IMG/VR virus record: IMGVR_UViG_3300036768_000196
Coordinates: 1 to 54,069 of that record
Strand: one strand, 5' to 3'
Length of the DNA stretch: 54,069 bases
Source: a virus
Both the position numbers and the translations under genes were made by a program. Positions 5,945-16,040 of the stretch are shown piece after piece (positions within the stretch are counted from its first letter, which is position 1; the number at the start of each line of letters is the position of its first letter). Under the pieces are notes generated by a model, which saw nothing but the letters and a program-made list of their open reading frames with translations, did no database searches and was not told where the DNA came from.

Positions 5945-8495
5945 GAGCAGATTCAAGACGCCTCTAGCTGAGGATGTATTTAGAAGGAAATATGCACAAG
6001 GGCCTAACGACACCTGGGATGCTCTTGCTGAAAGGGTTGTAGAAGATGTCTGTGGGACAAGGTGGGGAACAGAACACAAACTGATGTCGGATTCAGACAG
6101 AGAGGCCCTTGTGCAGGCTATTAAGGAATTCAAATTCATTCCCGGCGGAAGGTATCTTTACTATGCAGGAAGGCCGCTGAAATATTTTAACAACTGCTTT
6201 GGCGCTGAAACCAAAGTCTTAACAGACAGAGGTTGGCGTCGTATCAGTGAATTAGGGGTCGCCAATGTAGTAAGTCCAGTTGATGGGAAACTTTACCCTG
6301 CGGAGTTTAAATCACACGGTAAGCAGCAATTGTATAAAATCACATTTGCTACTGTACGTGGACATCAACGCCATACGTGGACTGTTAGAGCTACAAAAAA
6401 CCATCATTGGGTACTTATTGACGGGACAGATACTTATGACCTTCGTGTCGGTGATGTAGTCCCGGCTAATAAATATGCTGCTCAATTTAGCTCAAAACCA
6501 AATCGTGTTGCTTTTGCTCATGGTTTTGTTTACGGCGATGGTAACTCAAACGGTCAATTACGATTGTGTGCAGATAAAGACAAAAAATATCTTGATGAAT
6601 TGGCACTTGTGGGAACAGTTACCTACCCGCCATCAGCAAATGGAGATCCCGTACTTTATTTTAATCAAGATATTGATTGGAAATCTCTACCAAAAAACAC
6701 AGATGATCCAGAATACATTGCAGCCTTCATTGCTGGTTGGCTAGCAGCAGATGGATCAGAAACAGCCGGAAACAAACTTTGCTCTGTAAATAGAGAAGCA
6801 ATAGAATGGTTCCGAGAGTATGCTGCATTTGCTGGTATTGTTATTACAGGAGAAATTCGTTCACAAATTAGAAACGTTAAAATTAAAGACTATGAGTATA
6901 AAGATCATGAAATTTTTATCCAGAATTATCAATATGGAGATGAGTTTTCTGGATATAAAGTGATTAGTATTGAGCCTGATGCAGTTGAGGAGGTATATTG
7001 TCCATACGAGCCAGTACATAATCGCATTATTATCACACACGGCATTGACACATACCAATGCTATCTACTTCGTGTTGAAGATGACACGAGAGAGGAATGG
7101 AGCAATGTAGTATGGCGGGCAATGTCATGTTTAATGACAGGTGGTGGGATTGGAATTGACTATAGTATCGTCAGGCCATCAGGAAAACCTTTGCAGAGAA
7201 CTGGAGGAATTGCATCTGGTCCTATTCCATTGATGTATTGTATCAATGAGATTGGCAGGAACGTGATGCAAGGAGGTTCAAGAAGGTCAGCTATCTATGC
7301 TTCTCTTAACTGGAAGCATGAAGATATTGATGTATTCCTTGAAGCGAAGAACTGGCACAAACAGGAACTTGGCTTGGTGTATTCAGGAAAAGAGGGCACC
7401 AACAGCTATTACACAGTGGCAGATGCAAAGTTCGCTGATTTCAATTATCCTGCTCCATTGGATATGACCAACATTTCAGTGAACTATGACGATGCTGCTC
7501 TTGTTGGTGGTCTGGAGAACAACAAGGTATTCCTAAAGAATTGCTATCAGGCATTGTCAACAGGGGAGCCAGGATTTAGCTTCAATTTTGGAGACAAGCA
7601 AAAAGAAACCCTTCGGAACGCGTGCGTTGAGGTAACATCAGAAGACGACAGTGATGTCTGTAATCTTGGATCTATCAACATAGGCTCCATAGAAACACTG
7701 GAAGAGTTCAAGGATATCGTTATACTAGCAACCAAGTTCCTTGTCTGCGGAACGCTTCGAGCACACCTTCCTTATGAAAAGGTTTACAAAGTTCGAGAGA
7801 AGAATCGTAGGCTTGGGTTGGGCCTTATGGGCATTCATGAATGGTTACTCAAAAGGAATCAAAGATATGAAGTAACCAATGAACTGCACAAATGGCTTGC
7901 CGTATACCGAGACTATTCCCGTAAGGCAGCAGATGAGCATGCAGATCGCCTATTCGTAAGCAGGCCCGTTGCTTGCAGAGCAATTGCTCCTACAGGGACG
8001 ATTGGCATCCTTGCTTCAACTACCACGGGAATTGAGCCGCTGTATGCAGTAGCCTACAAACGTAGGTATTTGTCTGAAGGTACTCGGTGGAAGTATCAGT
8101 TCGTTGTCGATGCAACTGCCGCTTATTTGATAAAACACTACGGGATTGATCCAGACAAGATAGAAACAGCCTCAGATTTGGCAGAAGATTATGAGCGAAG
8201 AATCAAATTCCAGGCAGACGTTCAAGATTATGTTGACATGTCAATATCCAGCACCATCAACCTTCCTCCTTGGAACACAAGAGAAGGCACCGAAGATTAC
8301 GTCAAAAGATTTGCTGGTACGCTTGCCAAGTATGCTACACGTCTACGAGGGTTTACTTGTTACCCGGATGGAAGTAGAGGAGGTCAACCAATCACCAAAG
8401 TAGAATACAGTGAGGCTATAAAGCATCAAGGAGTTATTTTCGAAGAGAACGATATCTGTGATATAACAGGTAAAGGAGGTGTTTGCGGGGTATAA
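5934..8495 (+). CDS. nrdJ: Ribonucleotide reductase, class II (B12-dependent), with in-frame intein
   Basis: The 853-aa precursor consists of extein residues 1-87 and 376-853 (565 aa after splicing) around a 288-aa intein. Extein motifs: FIPGGRYLYYAGR, GGGIGIDYS, active-site NACVE (Asn-Cys-Glu triad), VCNLGSINI (second redox Cys), APTGTIGILASTTTGIEP, and a C-terminal cysteine pair CDITGKGGVCG. It reduces ribonucleotides to deoxyribonucleotides. No NrdB-like radical subunit is in the window, which supports a cobalamin-dependent class II enzyme. The extein is short for the class, as in other phage forms. A bidirectional terminator follows directly. Confidence 0.88.
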   Translation: MTNKSRFKTPLAEDVFRRKYAQGPNDTWDALAERVVEDVCGTRWGTEHKLMSDSDREALVQAIKEFKFIPGGRYLYYAGRPLKYFNNCFGAETKVLTDRGWRRISELGVANVVSPVDGKLYPAEFKSHGKQQLYKITFATVRGHQRHTWTVRATKNHHWVLIDGTDTYDLRVGDVVPANKYAAQFSSKPNRVAFAHGFVYGDGNSNGQLRLCADKDKKYLDELALVGTVTYPPSANGDPVLYFNQDIDWKSLPKNTDDPEYIAAFIAGWLAADGSETAGNKLCSVNREAIEWFREYAAFAGIVITGEIRSQIRNVKIKDYEYKDHEIFIQNYQYGDEFSGYKVISIEPDAVEEVYCPYEPVHNRIIITHGIDTYQCYLLRVEDDTREEWSNVVWRAMSCLMTGGGIGIDYSIVRPSGKPLQRTGGIASGPIPLMYCINEIGRNVMQGGSRRSAIYASLNWKHEDIDVFLEAKNWHKQELGLVYSGKEGTNSYYTVADAKFADFNYPAPLDMTNISVNYDDAALVGGLENNKVFLKNCYQALSTGEPGFSFNFGDKQKETLRNACVEVTSEDDSDVCNLGSINIGSIETLEEFKDIVILATKFLVCGTLRAHLPYEKVYKVREKNRRLGLGLMGIHEWLLKRNQRYEVTNELHKWLAVYRDYSRKAADEHADRLFVSRPVACRAIAPTGTIGILASTTTGIEPLYAVAYKRRYLSEGTRWKYQFVVDATAAYLIKHYGIDPDKIETASDLAEDYERRIKFQADVQDYVDMSISSTINLPPWNTREGTEDYVKRFAGTLAKYATRLRGFTCYPDGSRGGQPITKVEYSEAIKHQGVIFEENDICDITGKGGVCGV
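6195..7058 (+). mobile_element. LAGLIDADG-endonuclease intein inside nrdJ
   Basis: The intein starts at Cys88 (CFGAETKVLTDRG, block A) and ends ...VHNRIIITHGIDTYQ before a +1 Cys; 288 codons, in frame. Blocks F and G are recognisable, but the last residue is Gln instead of the usual Asn. Two LAGLIDADG-like helices are visible, FAHGFVYGDG and FIAGWLAADG, so it carries a homing endonuclease. It sits immediately before the first redox cysteine, a highly conserved site that is hard to lose. It is more AT-rich than the exteins. Cys1, the block F HN and Cys+1 are retained, so splicing is expected. Confidence 0.9.
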
Positions 8496-8498
8496 AAA

Positions 8499-8526
8499 AA
8501 AGGGGGCTTTCGCCCCCTTTTTTTTT
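8499..8526. terminator. Bidirectional rho-independent terminator
   Basis: GGGGGC / GCCCCC stem with a TTTC loop, flanked by A and T runs so it works on both strands. It separates the end of the rightward reductase operon from the end of the leftward late operon, where the two converge. Confidence 0.9.
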
Positions 8527-8884
8527 ACTGCTCTGTATTACCAGTTAATACGTTTTCCAATGTGTTTACTACTTCATGTTCCTTTTCCATGATTCCCTTT
8601 ACGTCCAATGGCCTTTCTCTGGCATACTCCATGGCATCGTATAAAAGAACATGAAGCATTTCGTGGCAAGCTACTGAATTGAGATTTTTATCAGTAATGG
8701 GAATGGTCCAGTATTGTCCCAAAGACACCATGCAAAGCTTACTAGATCTATCTCTAGGGAATGTACATAAAGCCAAGGCATTTATTTTTTTGTCTGTTTT
8801 TATTATGCTCCAGTCTTTTAGTCCAAATTTTTCCTGCCAATGGTAAACATATTGCATGAATTTGTTTTCATTTTTCTTTGACAT
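8525..8884 (-). CDS. Putative zinc metallopeptidase-like protein (HExxH)
   Basis: Starts MSKKNENKFMQYVYHWQEKFGL. It contains VACHEMLHVLLYDAMEY, an HExxH zinc-binding motif of the minimal (SprT/WLM-like) metallopeptidase kind. It is the last gene of the late operon, 10 bases after the endolysin stop. I chose the start just after that stop; an upstream in-frame ATG (8932) would overlap the endolysin. The role is unknown. Either a virion or lysis protease or an inactive relative is possible. Confidence 0.6.
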   Translation of the reverse strand: MSKKNENKFMQYVYHWQEKFGLKDWSIIKTDKKINALALCTFPRDRSSKLCMVSLGQYWTIPITDKNLNSVACHEMLHVLLYDAMEYARERPLDVKGIMEKEHEVVNTLENVLTGNTEQ

Positions 8885-8894
8885 CTTCCATACT

Positions 8895-9362
8895 TTATGT
8901 TCTTTGTTTTTCAATTTCCATCTCCGAATCAATAAACCTGCGTAGATCAGTTACACGGTTCATCCACCCTTTCAGGAAAACTTTACTGGCAGGACGACGC
9001 TCGACTATGGCATTATAGGCTGCAATCCTAAGTTGTAAATACTTTACATAGTTATTGTCACATTGGTTTAGAAAAGAGTAAGCTCGACTAGTCCCCATAT
9101 TGACTGATGTATCAAACATACAGGCTGCCAAAGGAAATCCAAGCTTTTCCCATTCAGGCTTCCAGTACTTGTCATAGTAAATATTGACTGCCTTGGCTAG
9201 CTTAAGATCTTTTACATCTTCTTTTGGAAGATTGTTTTCCTTATTGTAAGCATCCAGAGTCCTTTGGGTTATACCATAATTGGTAGCACCGCCGGGGTCT
9301 GCGGGATGGTTGACGTAACCTCCCTCATGATCTAGCACAAATTTAAGGATTCTTGCGAACAT
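8895..9362 (-). CDS. Endolysin, GH108 N-acetylmuramidase-like
   Basis: The N-terminus ILKFVLDHEGGYVNHPADPGGATNYGIT is the glycoside hydrolase 108 signature, with E13 as the expected catalytic acid. The C-terminal half (AACMFDTSVNMG...LQLRIAAYNAIVERRP...FLKGWMNRV) matches the peptidoglycan-binding part of this family. It cleaves the glycan backbone of peptidoglycan for lysis. There is no signal peptide, so it needs the holin at 5058-5483. Full length for the family (155 aa). Confidence 0.88.
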   Translation of the reverse strand: MFARILKFVLDHEGGYVNHPADPGGATNYGITQRTLDAYNKENNLPKEDVKDLKLAKAVNIYYDKYWKPEWEKLGFPLAACMFDTSVNMGTSRAYSFLNQCDNNYVKYLQLRIAAYNAIVERRPASKVFLKGWMNRVTDLRRFIDSEMEIEKQRT

Positions 9363-9364
9363 CT

Positions 9365-12300
9365 TTATTTACCTACATAGTCAAGGAATTTACGAACTCC
9401 GATTGGTGTTTTAGCACCCATTTGAAGGCGTTCCAGTTTGGTAGTCATTCGATTAATGGCAGCTTCCCCAATCATCTTTTCAAGTTTTGGGAAATCCCCG
9501 TTAATTTCATAGTATTGTTGAATTAGGTCTGGAAGTTTATCAGCAGAGCCTAGCATGGCAGTGCGCTTGATTTTATCGGAAAGCTCTGCCACTCGCTTGC
9601 TGGTTTCTTTCTCTTGCGCTGAACTGTAATAATCAAGTTCTCTTACAATGCCTTCTGGCAGGCTATAAAGATTGAATTTGCGTAAGAGATTCTCTCCTTC
9701 AGTGCGTGGATATACTCCCACTAAAGGATCTCTTAGTTTGGTGCCCATTGCACCGCCTTCTGGTAATTTTGGAGAGAATACATCAGAGTTTGCTTCGTAT
9801 AGTCCTTGTAATGCTCTTGGTAACATTGCCCGTTTGCCTAGAGCAACGCTGACTGGATCTTCAATATCCGTTACCATTCCTGCAATGTCTTTCGAACGTT
9901 GTATAACGTCTCCCATGAATGGCAATAATCCCTCGAAGGTAGGATCAATAATTGATCCAGTATCAAATCTACCTGATAGGTTAATACCAGTTAATTTGGA
10001 GATAGCACCATGAGTTATCCATGACAAGCCAGGATTTTCAAATGCAAGCTTTGCTAATGAATTCCTGATGGAATAGTCTTTTACCTTTGCCCAAAGATCC
10101 GTTGGTAGCATTCTCTTGATGAATTCCCATGCCGCATCCACGGTGGCAATTCCGTAAGCACCTCTCGCTCCAGCCAAAGTAAGGTTAAGCATTAATGCTG
10201 TTGTTAATGGGAGATAGTCACCGGTCTGTACACCATGCTTTCCGAGGGCATAAAGCTGATTAAAGATATTTACCTTGTATGTTTGCAGCGTAGATAATGC
10301 TGTTCCTAATGCTCCCATTCTGTTGAATAATGGTGCTCGCTCTGTTCTCCTATAGTCAGCCATTGACAACTTGGTAAGTTCTTCCGCTTTCTGGAACATT
10401 TCCATTTCCATGCCTTTGAACTTACCTGATTCATGTAGATGATGCACGAATGACATGAAGGTATATGCACGGGTGATTTGCTCCGCTAATGTCATGTTAA
10501 GTGCTGCCGCTTTTTCAGCCAAAGCAACACCAGCGGGCAGAGAAAGTTCTGCAACATCTGACAATGGAGTGATGTTGATTACTCCATTGTCCACTGCATA
10601 CTTACTTGCAAGGTATCCTATTTCTGATGAGAATGTTCCTCTTTTATGATAGTTATCAAGGAACAGCCCCACAGAATCCATTGTTGATTTGGAGATCGTA
10701 GAAATAGGATTGAAATTATACCCCTCTTTCAATAGTTTTAAGTGCCACGGCATCGTATTGACAGGCTGAGTTAGGGATACAGCAGTGAATCCTGGCTCGA
10801 AAAAGCCAAGGGTAAATAGATAGAAAAGACGTCGTGGAACGTCGATAACCTTTGATAAAGTGGATCTGCTTACACCAAGAGCTTTTGCTACTTCTCCTTC
10901 AATAGCAGAAAAGATTGGCTTTTCTCCAAATCCAAGCCGATTCTTCATGTACTCCTGTGCAATTTTTATTGCATTCTGATGAAGTTTTTGAAGGTTTTCA
11001 TCAGAGAAGACCTGCTTGGCTTTCTGCACAGCCGCCTGATCTTCTGCCCATTTGAACGCATTTTCTATGTAGTTTACTTGTTGCTTAAAGAATTCGATAG
11101 CATCATTCCTGCTCCAAGGACGATCTCCAATGAATCCTCGAATACCGGCTTTATGTTCAAAGTGTTTCGACTGAGCCAATTCATTGAAGCCGGTGGCAGC
11201 AACATAATCCTCGTAAATGGATTTCAGGGTTTCTACACGAGGATCATTTCTGTCCAGTACTTGCAGAAGTTCATAGTAACCTGCTTCTGCTTTGCTTGAG
11301 GTCAGTGGATTCTTTGATCTTGAATAAGTAAGTTTTGACCTTTTGAGATCAATGTCATCGAAGTTTTTCTTTACATATTCGAAAGCCTTCTCTGCTCCCC
11401 ACCGTGTTTGGGCAGCAATCCACCAGACAAGCTTTCCATCGTTTGTGTAAACAGGGATTCTCCAATCACCGTTCCACCGAGAAGCAAAGTATGCTTCGAG
11501 ACGTGTCAATGGCTTTTTTCCCATTGCTATCAGGGCATTGTTTTCTGCTTCGTATGCCCTGTCAAAAGCTTCACGAAGCTTGCTGTAGGCAGCTACTACT
11601 TTTGGATTAGCTCCAGCTTTCTGAAGTGCTTCTGGTCCGTATTGTTTACCTTCTTTGAATTCCTTCAAAAGGATATCAACCAGAAGCCTCAAATCCTTTT
11701 CAGATCTTCCAATTGCTTTGATACTTTCTACAACGGGATCTGCATACTTTGTTATACTATACTGAGCACGTTTCTCAGCATTGTCGGCCCATTGAACTAC
11801 GGCAGAAATGATTGGATTCTTTTTTATTTCTGCCATCATGGCTCCGCCGCCAATCAGAGCAACGTTATCTGAAACTGGATTTGATTTCAGAGCTTCGTTG
11901 ATTACAGTATCAACTGGGACATCTTTTGGAATAAGGGCGTCTTTTACACTGGAATAAGGGAGGATTTTCTTGTATGATTCAAGCTGTGTAATATCCTTTT
12001 GTCCAGTAAAAACAAATAAATCTTTTGTTTTACCAATAAGATCTGAAAGTTTCTTTAATCCTTCTTCGAAAACCTTGGGGTCGATGGCACCCATTTGCTT
12101 TTTGAAAGCAGCAATTTTGTTTGGTTCCCATTTTACTTTGGGGATTTCTGTTTCTGTTGTTGTTGGGTTTATTTCTCCAGATTTTCTGATACCACCCGGA
12201 TATTTAAGAGATGGAATATCTCCTTCATAAACAGAACCATAAAGTCCTTTTAGTTCAGTACCAAACTGATATGGATACATACCATATAGTTTCATGAATT

Positions 12301-13303
12301 CTGCGAATTCATTTTGCAATTTGGCAAGTGCTTCAGTATTTCCTTTTTCTTTATATTGTTCTGCTTTTGCTATAAACTCATTGATTTTTTCAGAAACTTC
12401 TGGAGAATTTAGTACTTCCAACCTTAATGGGAAATCTATAGTTGGAACTTCCGCTGCCATCCCTTGCACAACTTTTCCAGTATCTGGATCTAGGTAACGA
12501 ACACCTCCATCATCAACTGGATATTCCTCTTTATCAAGAAGTGTAAGTAGTGATTCTCTTGGAGTAATCGTTTGTTCTTTCTCTAGATTACGTACACTCC
12601 TGTCATTAATTGGGTATTTGTCTTTATCAAGAAGTTCAAGTTTTAATTTTTCTGGTTCAATTTTATCAAGATTGTCAAGAATCTTGGCATTTTCATCCAG
12701 TTTTACTTTAGGCTCTAGATTCTCTGGTTTTGTTTTAAGTTGTTTTTCTAGTGCTCTTTTACCTGCACCAAGAGGCATGAAATTCAGAAGGGTTTCTGCT
12801 GCAATGCCAGCAGCGAGTTCTCCTTCTGATCCACCGATTGCACTTCCGATTTCTCTTGCTTTTTCAATTGGATACTGGAATACGTCGCTAAGAGCTTGTG
12901 TATATGCAGCACCACGCTCCGTCTTTGGCTCGGCACCAAAGAACTTATTCAAGCTCTCTTGAACGTACTTTTGTTGTTGTGCAGCAGCATCAATGCCCTG
13001 TCCACTCACAGCAGCACCAGCACCAACCAATCCACCAGCAACATAGCCCGGCATCTGTCTCAAAAGAGTGCTACCAGCCTCAAACATTCCCTGCATTTCT
13101 TCGGGCTGCTGATGAAGTTGCTGCTTGAATTGATCCATTGGAGAAAGCTGTGCTTGCTCCGGTTGCTGTTGCTGTTGTGGCGGAGAAGGCTGCTGTTGTT
13201 TCAGTGAATTATGATATTGATTAGCCCATTTCCATGCAGTGATTTCATCTGGGGCATCTACATCATAATCAACACCGTCAACTGTAACTACCCACTGATT
13301 CAT
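9365..13303 (-). CDS. Large internal virion (DNA-ejection) protein
   Basis: A 1312-aa protein and the largest gene here. The N-terminal ~30 residues (WVVTVDGVDYDVDAPDEITAWKWA) form a small domain, followed by a Gln/Pro-rich linker and a glycine-rich hydrophobic segment (YVAGGLVGAGAAVSG). A long, mostly helical body follows, with further hydrophobic helices (RLFYLFTLGFFEPGF; ALMLNLTLAGARGAYG). Position next to two other internal-protein-like genes and before lysis genes matches podovirus inner core proteins that are ejected to carry DNA across the envelope. No lytic transglycosylase motif was identified. Confidence 0.65.
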   Translation of the reverse strand: MNQWVVTVDGVDYDVDAPDEITAWKWANQYHNSLKQQQPSPPQQQQQPEQAQLSPMDQFKQQLHQQPEEMQGMFEAGSTLLRQMPGYVAGGLVGAGAAVSGQGIDAAAQQQKYVQESLNKFFGAEPKTERGAAYTQALSDVFQYPIEKAREIGSAIGGSEGELAAGIAAETLLNFMPLGAGKRALEKQLKTKPENLEPKVKLDENAKILDNLDKIEPEKLKLELLDKDKYPINDRSVRNLEKEQTITPRESLLTLLDKEEYPVDDGGVRYLDPDTGKVVQGMAAEVPTIDFPLRLEVLNSPEVSEKINEFIAKAEQYKEKGNTEALAKLQNEFAEFMKLYGMYPYQFGTELKGLYGSVYEGDIPSLKYPGGIRKSGEINPTTTETEIPKVKWEPNKIAAFKKQMGAIDPKVFEEGLKKLSDLIGKTKDLFVFTGQKDITQLESYKKILPYSSVKDALIPKDVPVDTVINEALKSNPVSDNVALIGGGAMMAEIKKNPIISAVVQWADNAEKRAQYSITKYADPVVESIKAIGRSEKDLRLLVDILLKEFKEGKQYGPEALQKAGANPKVVAAYSKLREAFDRAYEAENNALIAMGKKPLTRLEAYFASRWNGDWRIPVYTNDGKLVWWIAAQTRWGAEKAFEYVKKNFDDIDLKRSKLTYSRSKNPLTSSKAEAGYYELLQVLDRNDPRVETLKSIYEDYVAATGFNELAQSKHFEHKAGIRGFIGDRPWSRNDAIEFFKQQVNYIENAFKWAEDQAAVQKAKQVFSDENLQKLHQNAIKIAQEYMKNRLGFGEKPIFSAIEGEVAKALGVSRSTLSKVIDVPRRLFYLFTLGFFEPGFTAVSLTQPVNTMPWHLKLLKEGYNFNPISTISKSTMDSVGLFLDNYHKRGTFSSEIGYLASKYAVDNGVINITPLSDVAELSLPAGVALAEKAAALNMTLAEQITRAYTFMSFVHHLHESGKFKGMEMEMFQKAEELTKLSMADYRRTERAPLFNRMGALGTALSTLQTYKVNIFNQLYALGKHGVQTGDYLPLTTALMLNLTLAGARGAYGIATVDAAWEFIKRMLPTDLWAKVKDYSIRNSLAKLAFENPGLSWITHGAISKLTGINLSGRFDTGSIIDPTFEGLLPFMGDVIQRSKDIAGMVTDIEDPVSVALGKRAMLPRALQGLYEANSDVFSPKLPEGGAMGTKLRDPLVGVYPRTEGENLLRKFNLYSLPEGIVRELDYYSSAQEKETSKRVAELSDKIKRTAMLGSADKLPDLIQQYYEINGDFPKLEKMIGEAAINRMTTKLERLQMGAKTPIGVRKFLDYVGK

Positions 13304-13306
13304 AAA

Positions 13307-14281
13307 TTATCGACGAGGACGAACAGCGCCAGGAGGAGGAATATCTGGTACAGTAGGTACATTATTGATTTGAGGAATAGGTCCAAGTCCACCTTGACCT
13401 CCATATGGCGTCATCGGAGTTGGTTGCGAATGTGTTGGAATACGGCCACCAGTTGCCGCACCAATATCTGGTTTTCCAGCTTGTTGTTGTTGAGCAGCGG
13501 CTTGTTTCATTTGAATATCAAGCATATAGACGGTGTTGGCACGCTGAGTCAAGTTGTTAATCATTTCAATACGTTTAGCTTCGATCTCAGGATCTCCACT
13601 ATTTGGAGAATTTTTGAGTGCTTCTGCCTGCTCGATTAAACGAATAACTTCTTGCTGGTATGTTTTTGACATCATGCTGGAAACAGAGAGCTTCAATTTT
13701 TGAAGATCCATTGCAGCCTGATTTTTAAGTGTCTGTAGAGCAAGAGCACGTCTTGTCATTTCTTGCTGCTTCAATGCTTCGTCTAAAATTCTTTGTCTAC
13801 CTTGTTCCTTGATTTCCTGAAGTCTGCCTTGAGTTTGAATGTCTCGTTTAACTCGTTCTGGTTCTGCAGCACGCTTAACCCATTCCTTCATTAGCACATC
13901 GCGTTGTTCAGGAGACAATGATATGAATTTCTGTGCAAACTGAGGAGGAACACCAGAATACTCAACTGCACCTTGTGGGTCATTGTACTTAAGCATGTAA
14001 TTAAAGAAGTTGTCAGTAGCTTCCCTTCTACGTCTCTGTTCTGCTTCTTTAATCTCTCCTTCTGTTTTTTTGTTAACAAGCCCTCGAAAAGCAGCCTCTT
14101 GTTTCTTTAGCTCAATGTCAAGAGGTAACATCTGCTCGTTCCTGTACATATCTTGTAACACACGAGCACGATTTACCTCTGCTGTTTGAAGGTCTGATAG
14201 GTTTTTTGCTCGTCCTTCTGCCCGTTCCTGTCCTTTGAAAAAGGCACCTATTCCGGGATCTTCCCAAGTAAAGTCAGCCAT
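13307..14281 (-). CDS. Putative internal virion protein, coiled coil
   Basis: A 324-aa protein, mostly charged helix (EAEQRRRREATDNFF; GRLQEIKEQGRQRILDEALKQQEMTRRALALQ) with heptad-like spacing. A Gln-rich stretch and a Gly/Pro-rich tail follow (GKPDIGAATGG...VRPRR). It sits between two other probable core proteins with three-base gaps, as in podovirus ejection-protein operons. No enzymatic motif. Confidence 0.55.
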   Translation of the reverse strand: MADFTWEDPGIGAFFKGQERAEGRAKNLSDLQTAEVNRARVLQDMYRNEQMLPLDIELKKQEAAFRGLVNKKTEGEIKEAEQRRRREATDNFFNYMLKYNDPQGAVEYSGVPPQFAQKFISLSPEQRDVLMKEWVKRAAEPERVKRDIQTQGRLQEIKEQGRQRILDEALKQQEMTRRALALQTLKNQAAMDLQKLKLSVSSMMSKTYQQEVIRLIEQAEALKNSPNSGDPEIEAKRIEMINNLTQRANTVYMLDIQMKQAAAQQQQAGKPDIGAATGGRIPTHSQPTPMTPYGGQGGLGPIPQINNVPTVPDIPPPGAVRPRR

Positions 14282-14284
14282 AGA

Positions 14285-16039
14285 TTAATCCCACCATCCA
14301 GAAATAACATCCCATATATCTTTTCCAGTGTTTATGACATTCTTGATATCATTCCAAACATTGTCAACAGAACCTCCTGCACCAAAGAATTGAGGAATGC
14401 CCTGCCAAGCATTTGCCTGCCTGCCTGCCGCTTCCCTGAATAATGATGCAACTGCAAGAGGTTGATAAATTCTTTCAATAGATTGCTGTAAACCTCTGCG
14501 ATAATCTGCTAAACGGCTTTGGGCAAGTTGTTGCAGTTTTGCAGTGCGATTGATATCATTTGACAGTCTTCCCTGAGCGGCATCAATTCCTGCCAAGCGA
14601 TTGGCTTCTAGATTCAATATAGACTGCATTTCAGGAGATTGTAGATAGGCATTTGGATTCTCGTAAGATTCACGTAATTTATTAATATACGGACTTGCTT
14701 GCTCCTGCATTTGTCCTGCAATCTGTCTCAGCGTGTCTGCATATTCTTTTGATTGCCTTGCGCCATAAATGGCTGAGAGCAATCCTAGCAGGCCATTAGA
14801 ATTTCCTCCTACATTACCCATTTGATTTCCTCCTCTACCACCACCTCCACCTCCTCCTCCAAATAATCTTCCAGCAATATTACCAATCTGCCCAATTCTA
14901 CGAAGTAGATCTCCTACCCCCGGAGTAGCTGGATTACTTGTAATCGGAGGTTCAAACCCCGGTTCTGTAAACCAAGGATCATCAATTGTAACAATGGGAT
15001 CATCAATCGGGGGAGCAAACCCAGGCTCTGTAAACCAAGGATCTATTGCTCCAGCTGCTGCTCCTGCTCCTCCAGCCCCTATTTCAGTAAGTGGAGGTAG
15101 TTCTGACATTATTGGTGCACTTGGCATAGAAATTGGAAATGACTCAGCAACACCGGTTCCTAGAGCTTCTCCAGCACCAGCAGCAGCTTCTCCACCTCCT
15201 ATTAATCCAGCAGAAGCCAGTCCTCCAAACAGGAAAGGTAATCCAATTATTGAAGCTAATGCCAAGTTACCAAAACTGTCATTTGTATCCCAATATTGTT
15301 TCTGAATTCCTTGTGTTTGTGGAACCCATACATCGCCCTGTCTTACATATGGGATAATTGTACCTTCTTTCTCTCCAGTTTTAATTTTGAATCCCATAAT
15401 ATTGGGATTATTTGGATCAGTGATAATATCCCAATTAGCATGGTGTCCAAACACAGAGGTTCCCCAGACACCATAATCTGACGGATTACCTCTAAATTTT
15501 AATTCTGGTGCTATGTATCTTGTGTATGGCCCATTCCCTGAGTCTCCTCCTTCACCCGGAACAGTTTCTGTTTGTAAGATTGATTCCCAATCATGTGGCC
15601 CACTATAATAATCAGACATTGAATAGTTCTGATAATTTTGCCATGCTCTCATGGCATCAGAAAGATTATTCTCATATGGTCCCCAATTAATATCTGAAAC
15701 ACGAAAATATGGCATGTCCCCAATACCAGGTATATTAAGAAATTTAGGAGACCAAGGCTGTTCATTAGTAGGTCCAGAAGTTTGAACTGGAGAAGCAGTT
15801 ACTTTATTAGTATTAGTGGCATAAGAGTAATCAGAATATTGACCATCCCAAACAAATGGTTTTTTATCAATAATACGTCCTCGAATACCATAAGGATCAG
15901 AGGGATCTATAACATTTTGTGGAGTAGTATAAGTATTACTTGGAGTTCCACTTACACTATTGATCAAATAGGGATTTGATTCATATAAATTTGATCCATC
16001 ATCTATCATCCTGCGATTGAGATAATTACCGATTGCCAT
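14285..16039 (-). CDS. Putative internal virion / ejection protein with Gly-rich linker
   Basis: A 584-aa protein. The N-terminal ~240 residues are Asn/Pro/Tyr-rich. A Gly/Ala segment (LALASIIGLPFLFGGLASAGLIGGGEAAAG) is followed by a duplicated IDDPWFTEPGF motif and a (G)8 run. The C-terminal third is helical (ARQSKEYADTLRQIAGQMQEQ...AQGRLSNDINRTAKLQQLAQSR) and resembles small podovirus ejection proteins. Homopolymeric Gly and repeats suggest an extended flexible linker between two domains. Confidence 0.55.
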   Translation of the reverse strand: MAIGNYLNRRMIDDGSNLYESNPYLINSVSGTPSNTYTTPQNVIDPSDPYGIRGRIIDKKPFVWDGQYSDYSYATNTNKVTASPVQTSGPTNEQPWSPKFLNIPGIGDMPYFRVSDINWGPYENNLSDAMRAWQNYQNYSMSDYYSGPHDWESILQTETVPGEGGDSGNGPYTRYIAPELKFRGNPSDYGVWGTSVFGHHANWDIITDPNNPNIMGFKIKTGEKEGTIIPYVRQGDVWVPQTQGIQKQYWDTNDSFGNLALASIIGLPFLFGGLASAGLIGGGEAAAGAGEALGTGVAESFPISMPSAPIMSELPPLTEIGAGGAGAAAGAIDPWFTEPGFAPPIDDPIVTIDDPWFTEPGFEPPITSNPATPGVGDLLRRIGQIGNIAGRLFGGGGGGGGRGGNQMGNVGGNSNGLLGLLSAIYGARQSKEYADTLRQIAGQMQEQASPYINKLRESYENPNAYLQSPEMQSILNLEANRLAGIDAAQGRLSNDINRTAKLQQLAQSRLADYRRGLQQSIERIYQPLAVASLFREAAGRQANAWQGIPQFFGAGGSVDNVWNDIKNVINTGKDIWDVISGWWD

Positions 16040-16040
16040 A

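Noticed and set aside
12896-13207. Rightward ORFs antisense to the Gln-rich start of the large virion gene
   Set aside because: They arise from CAG/CTG repeats coding for poly-Gln on the other strand.
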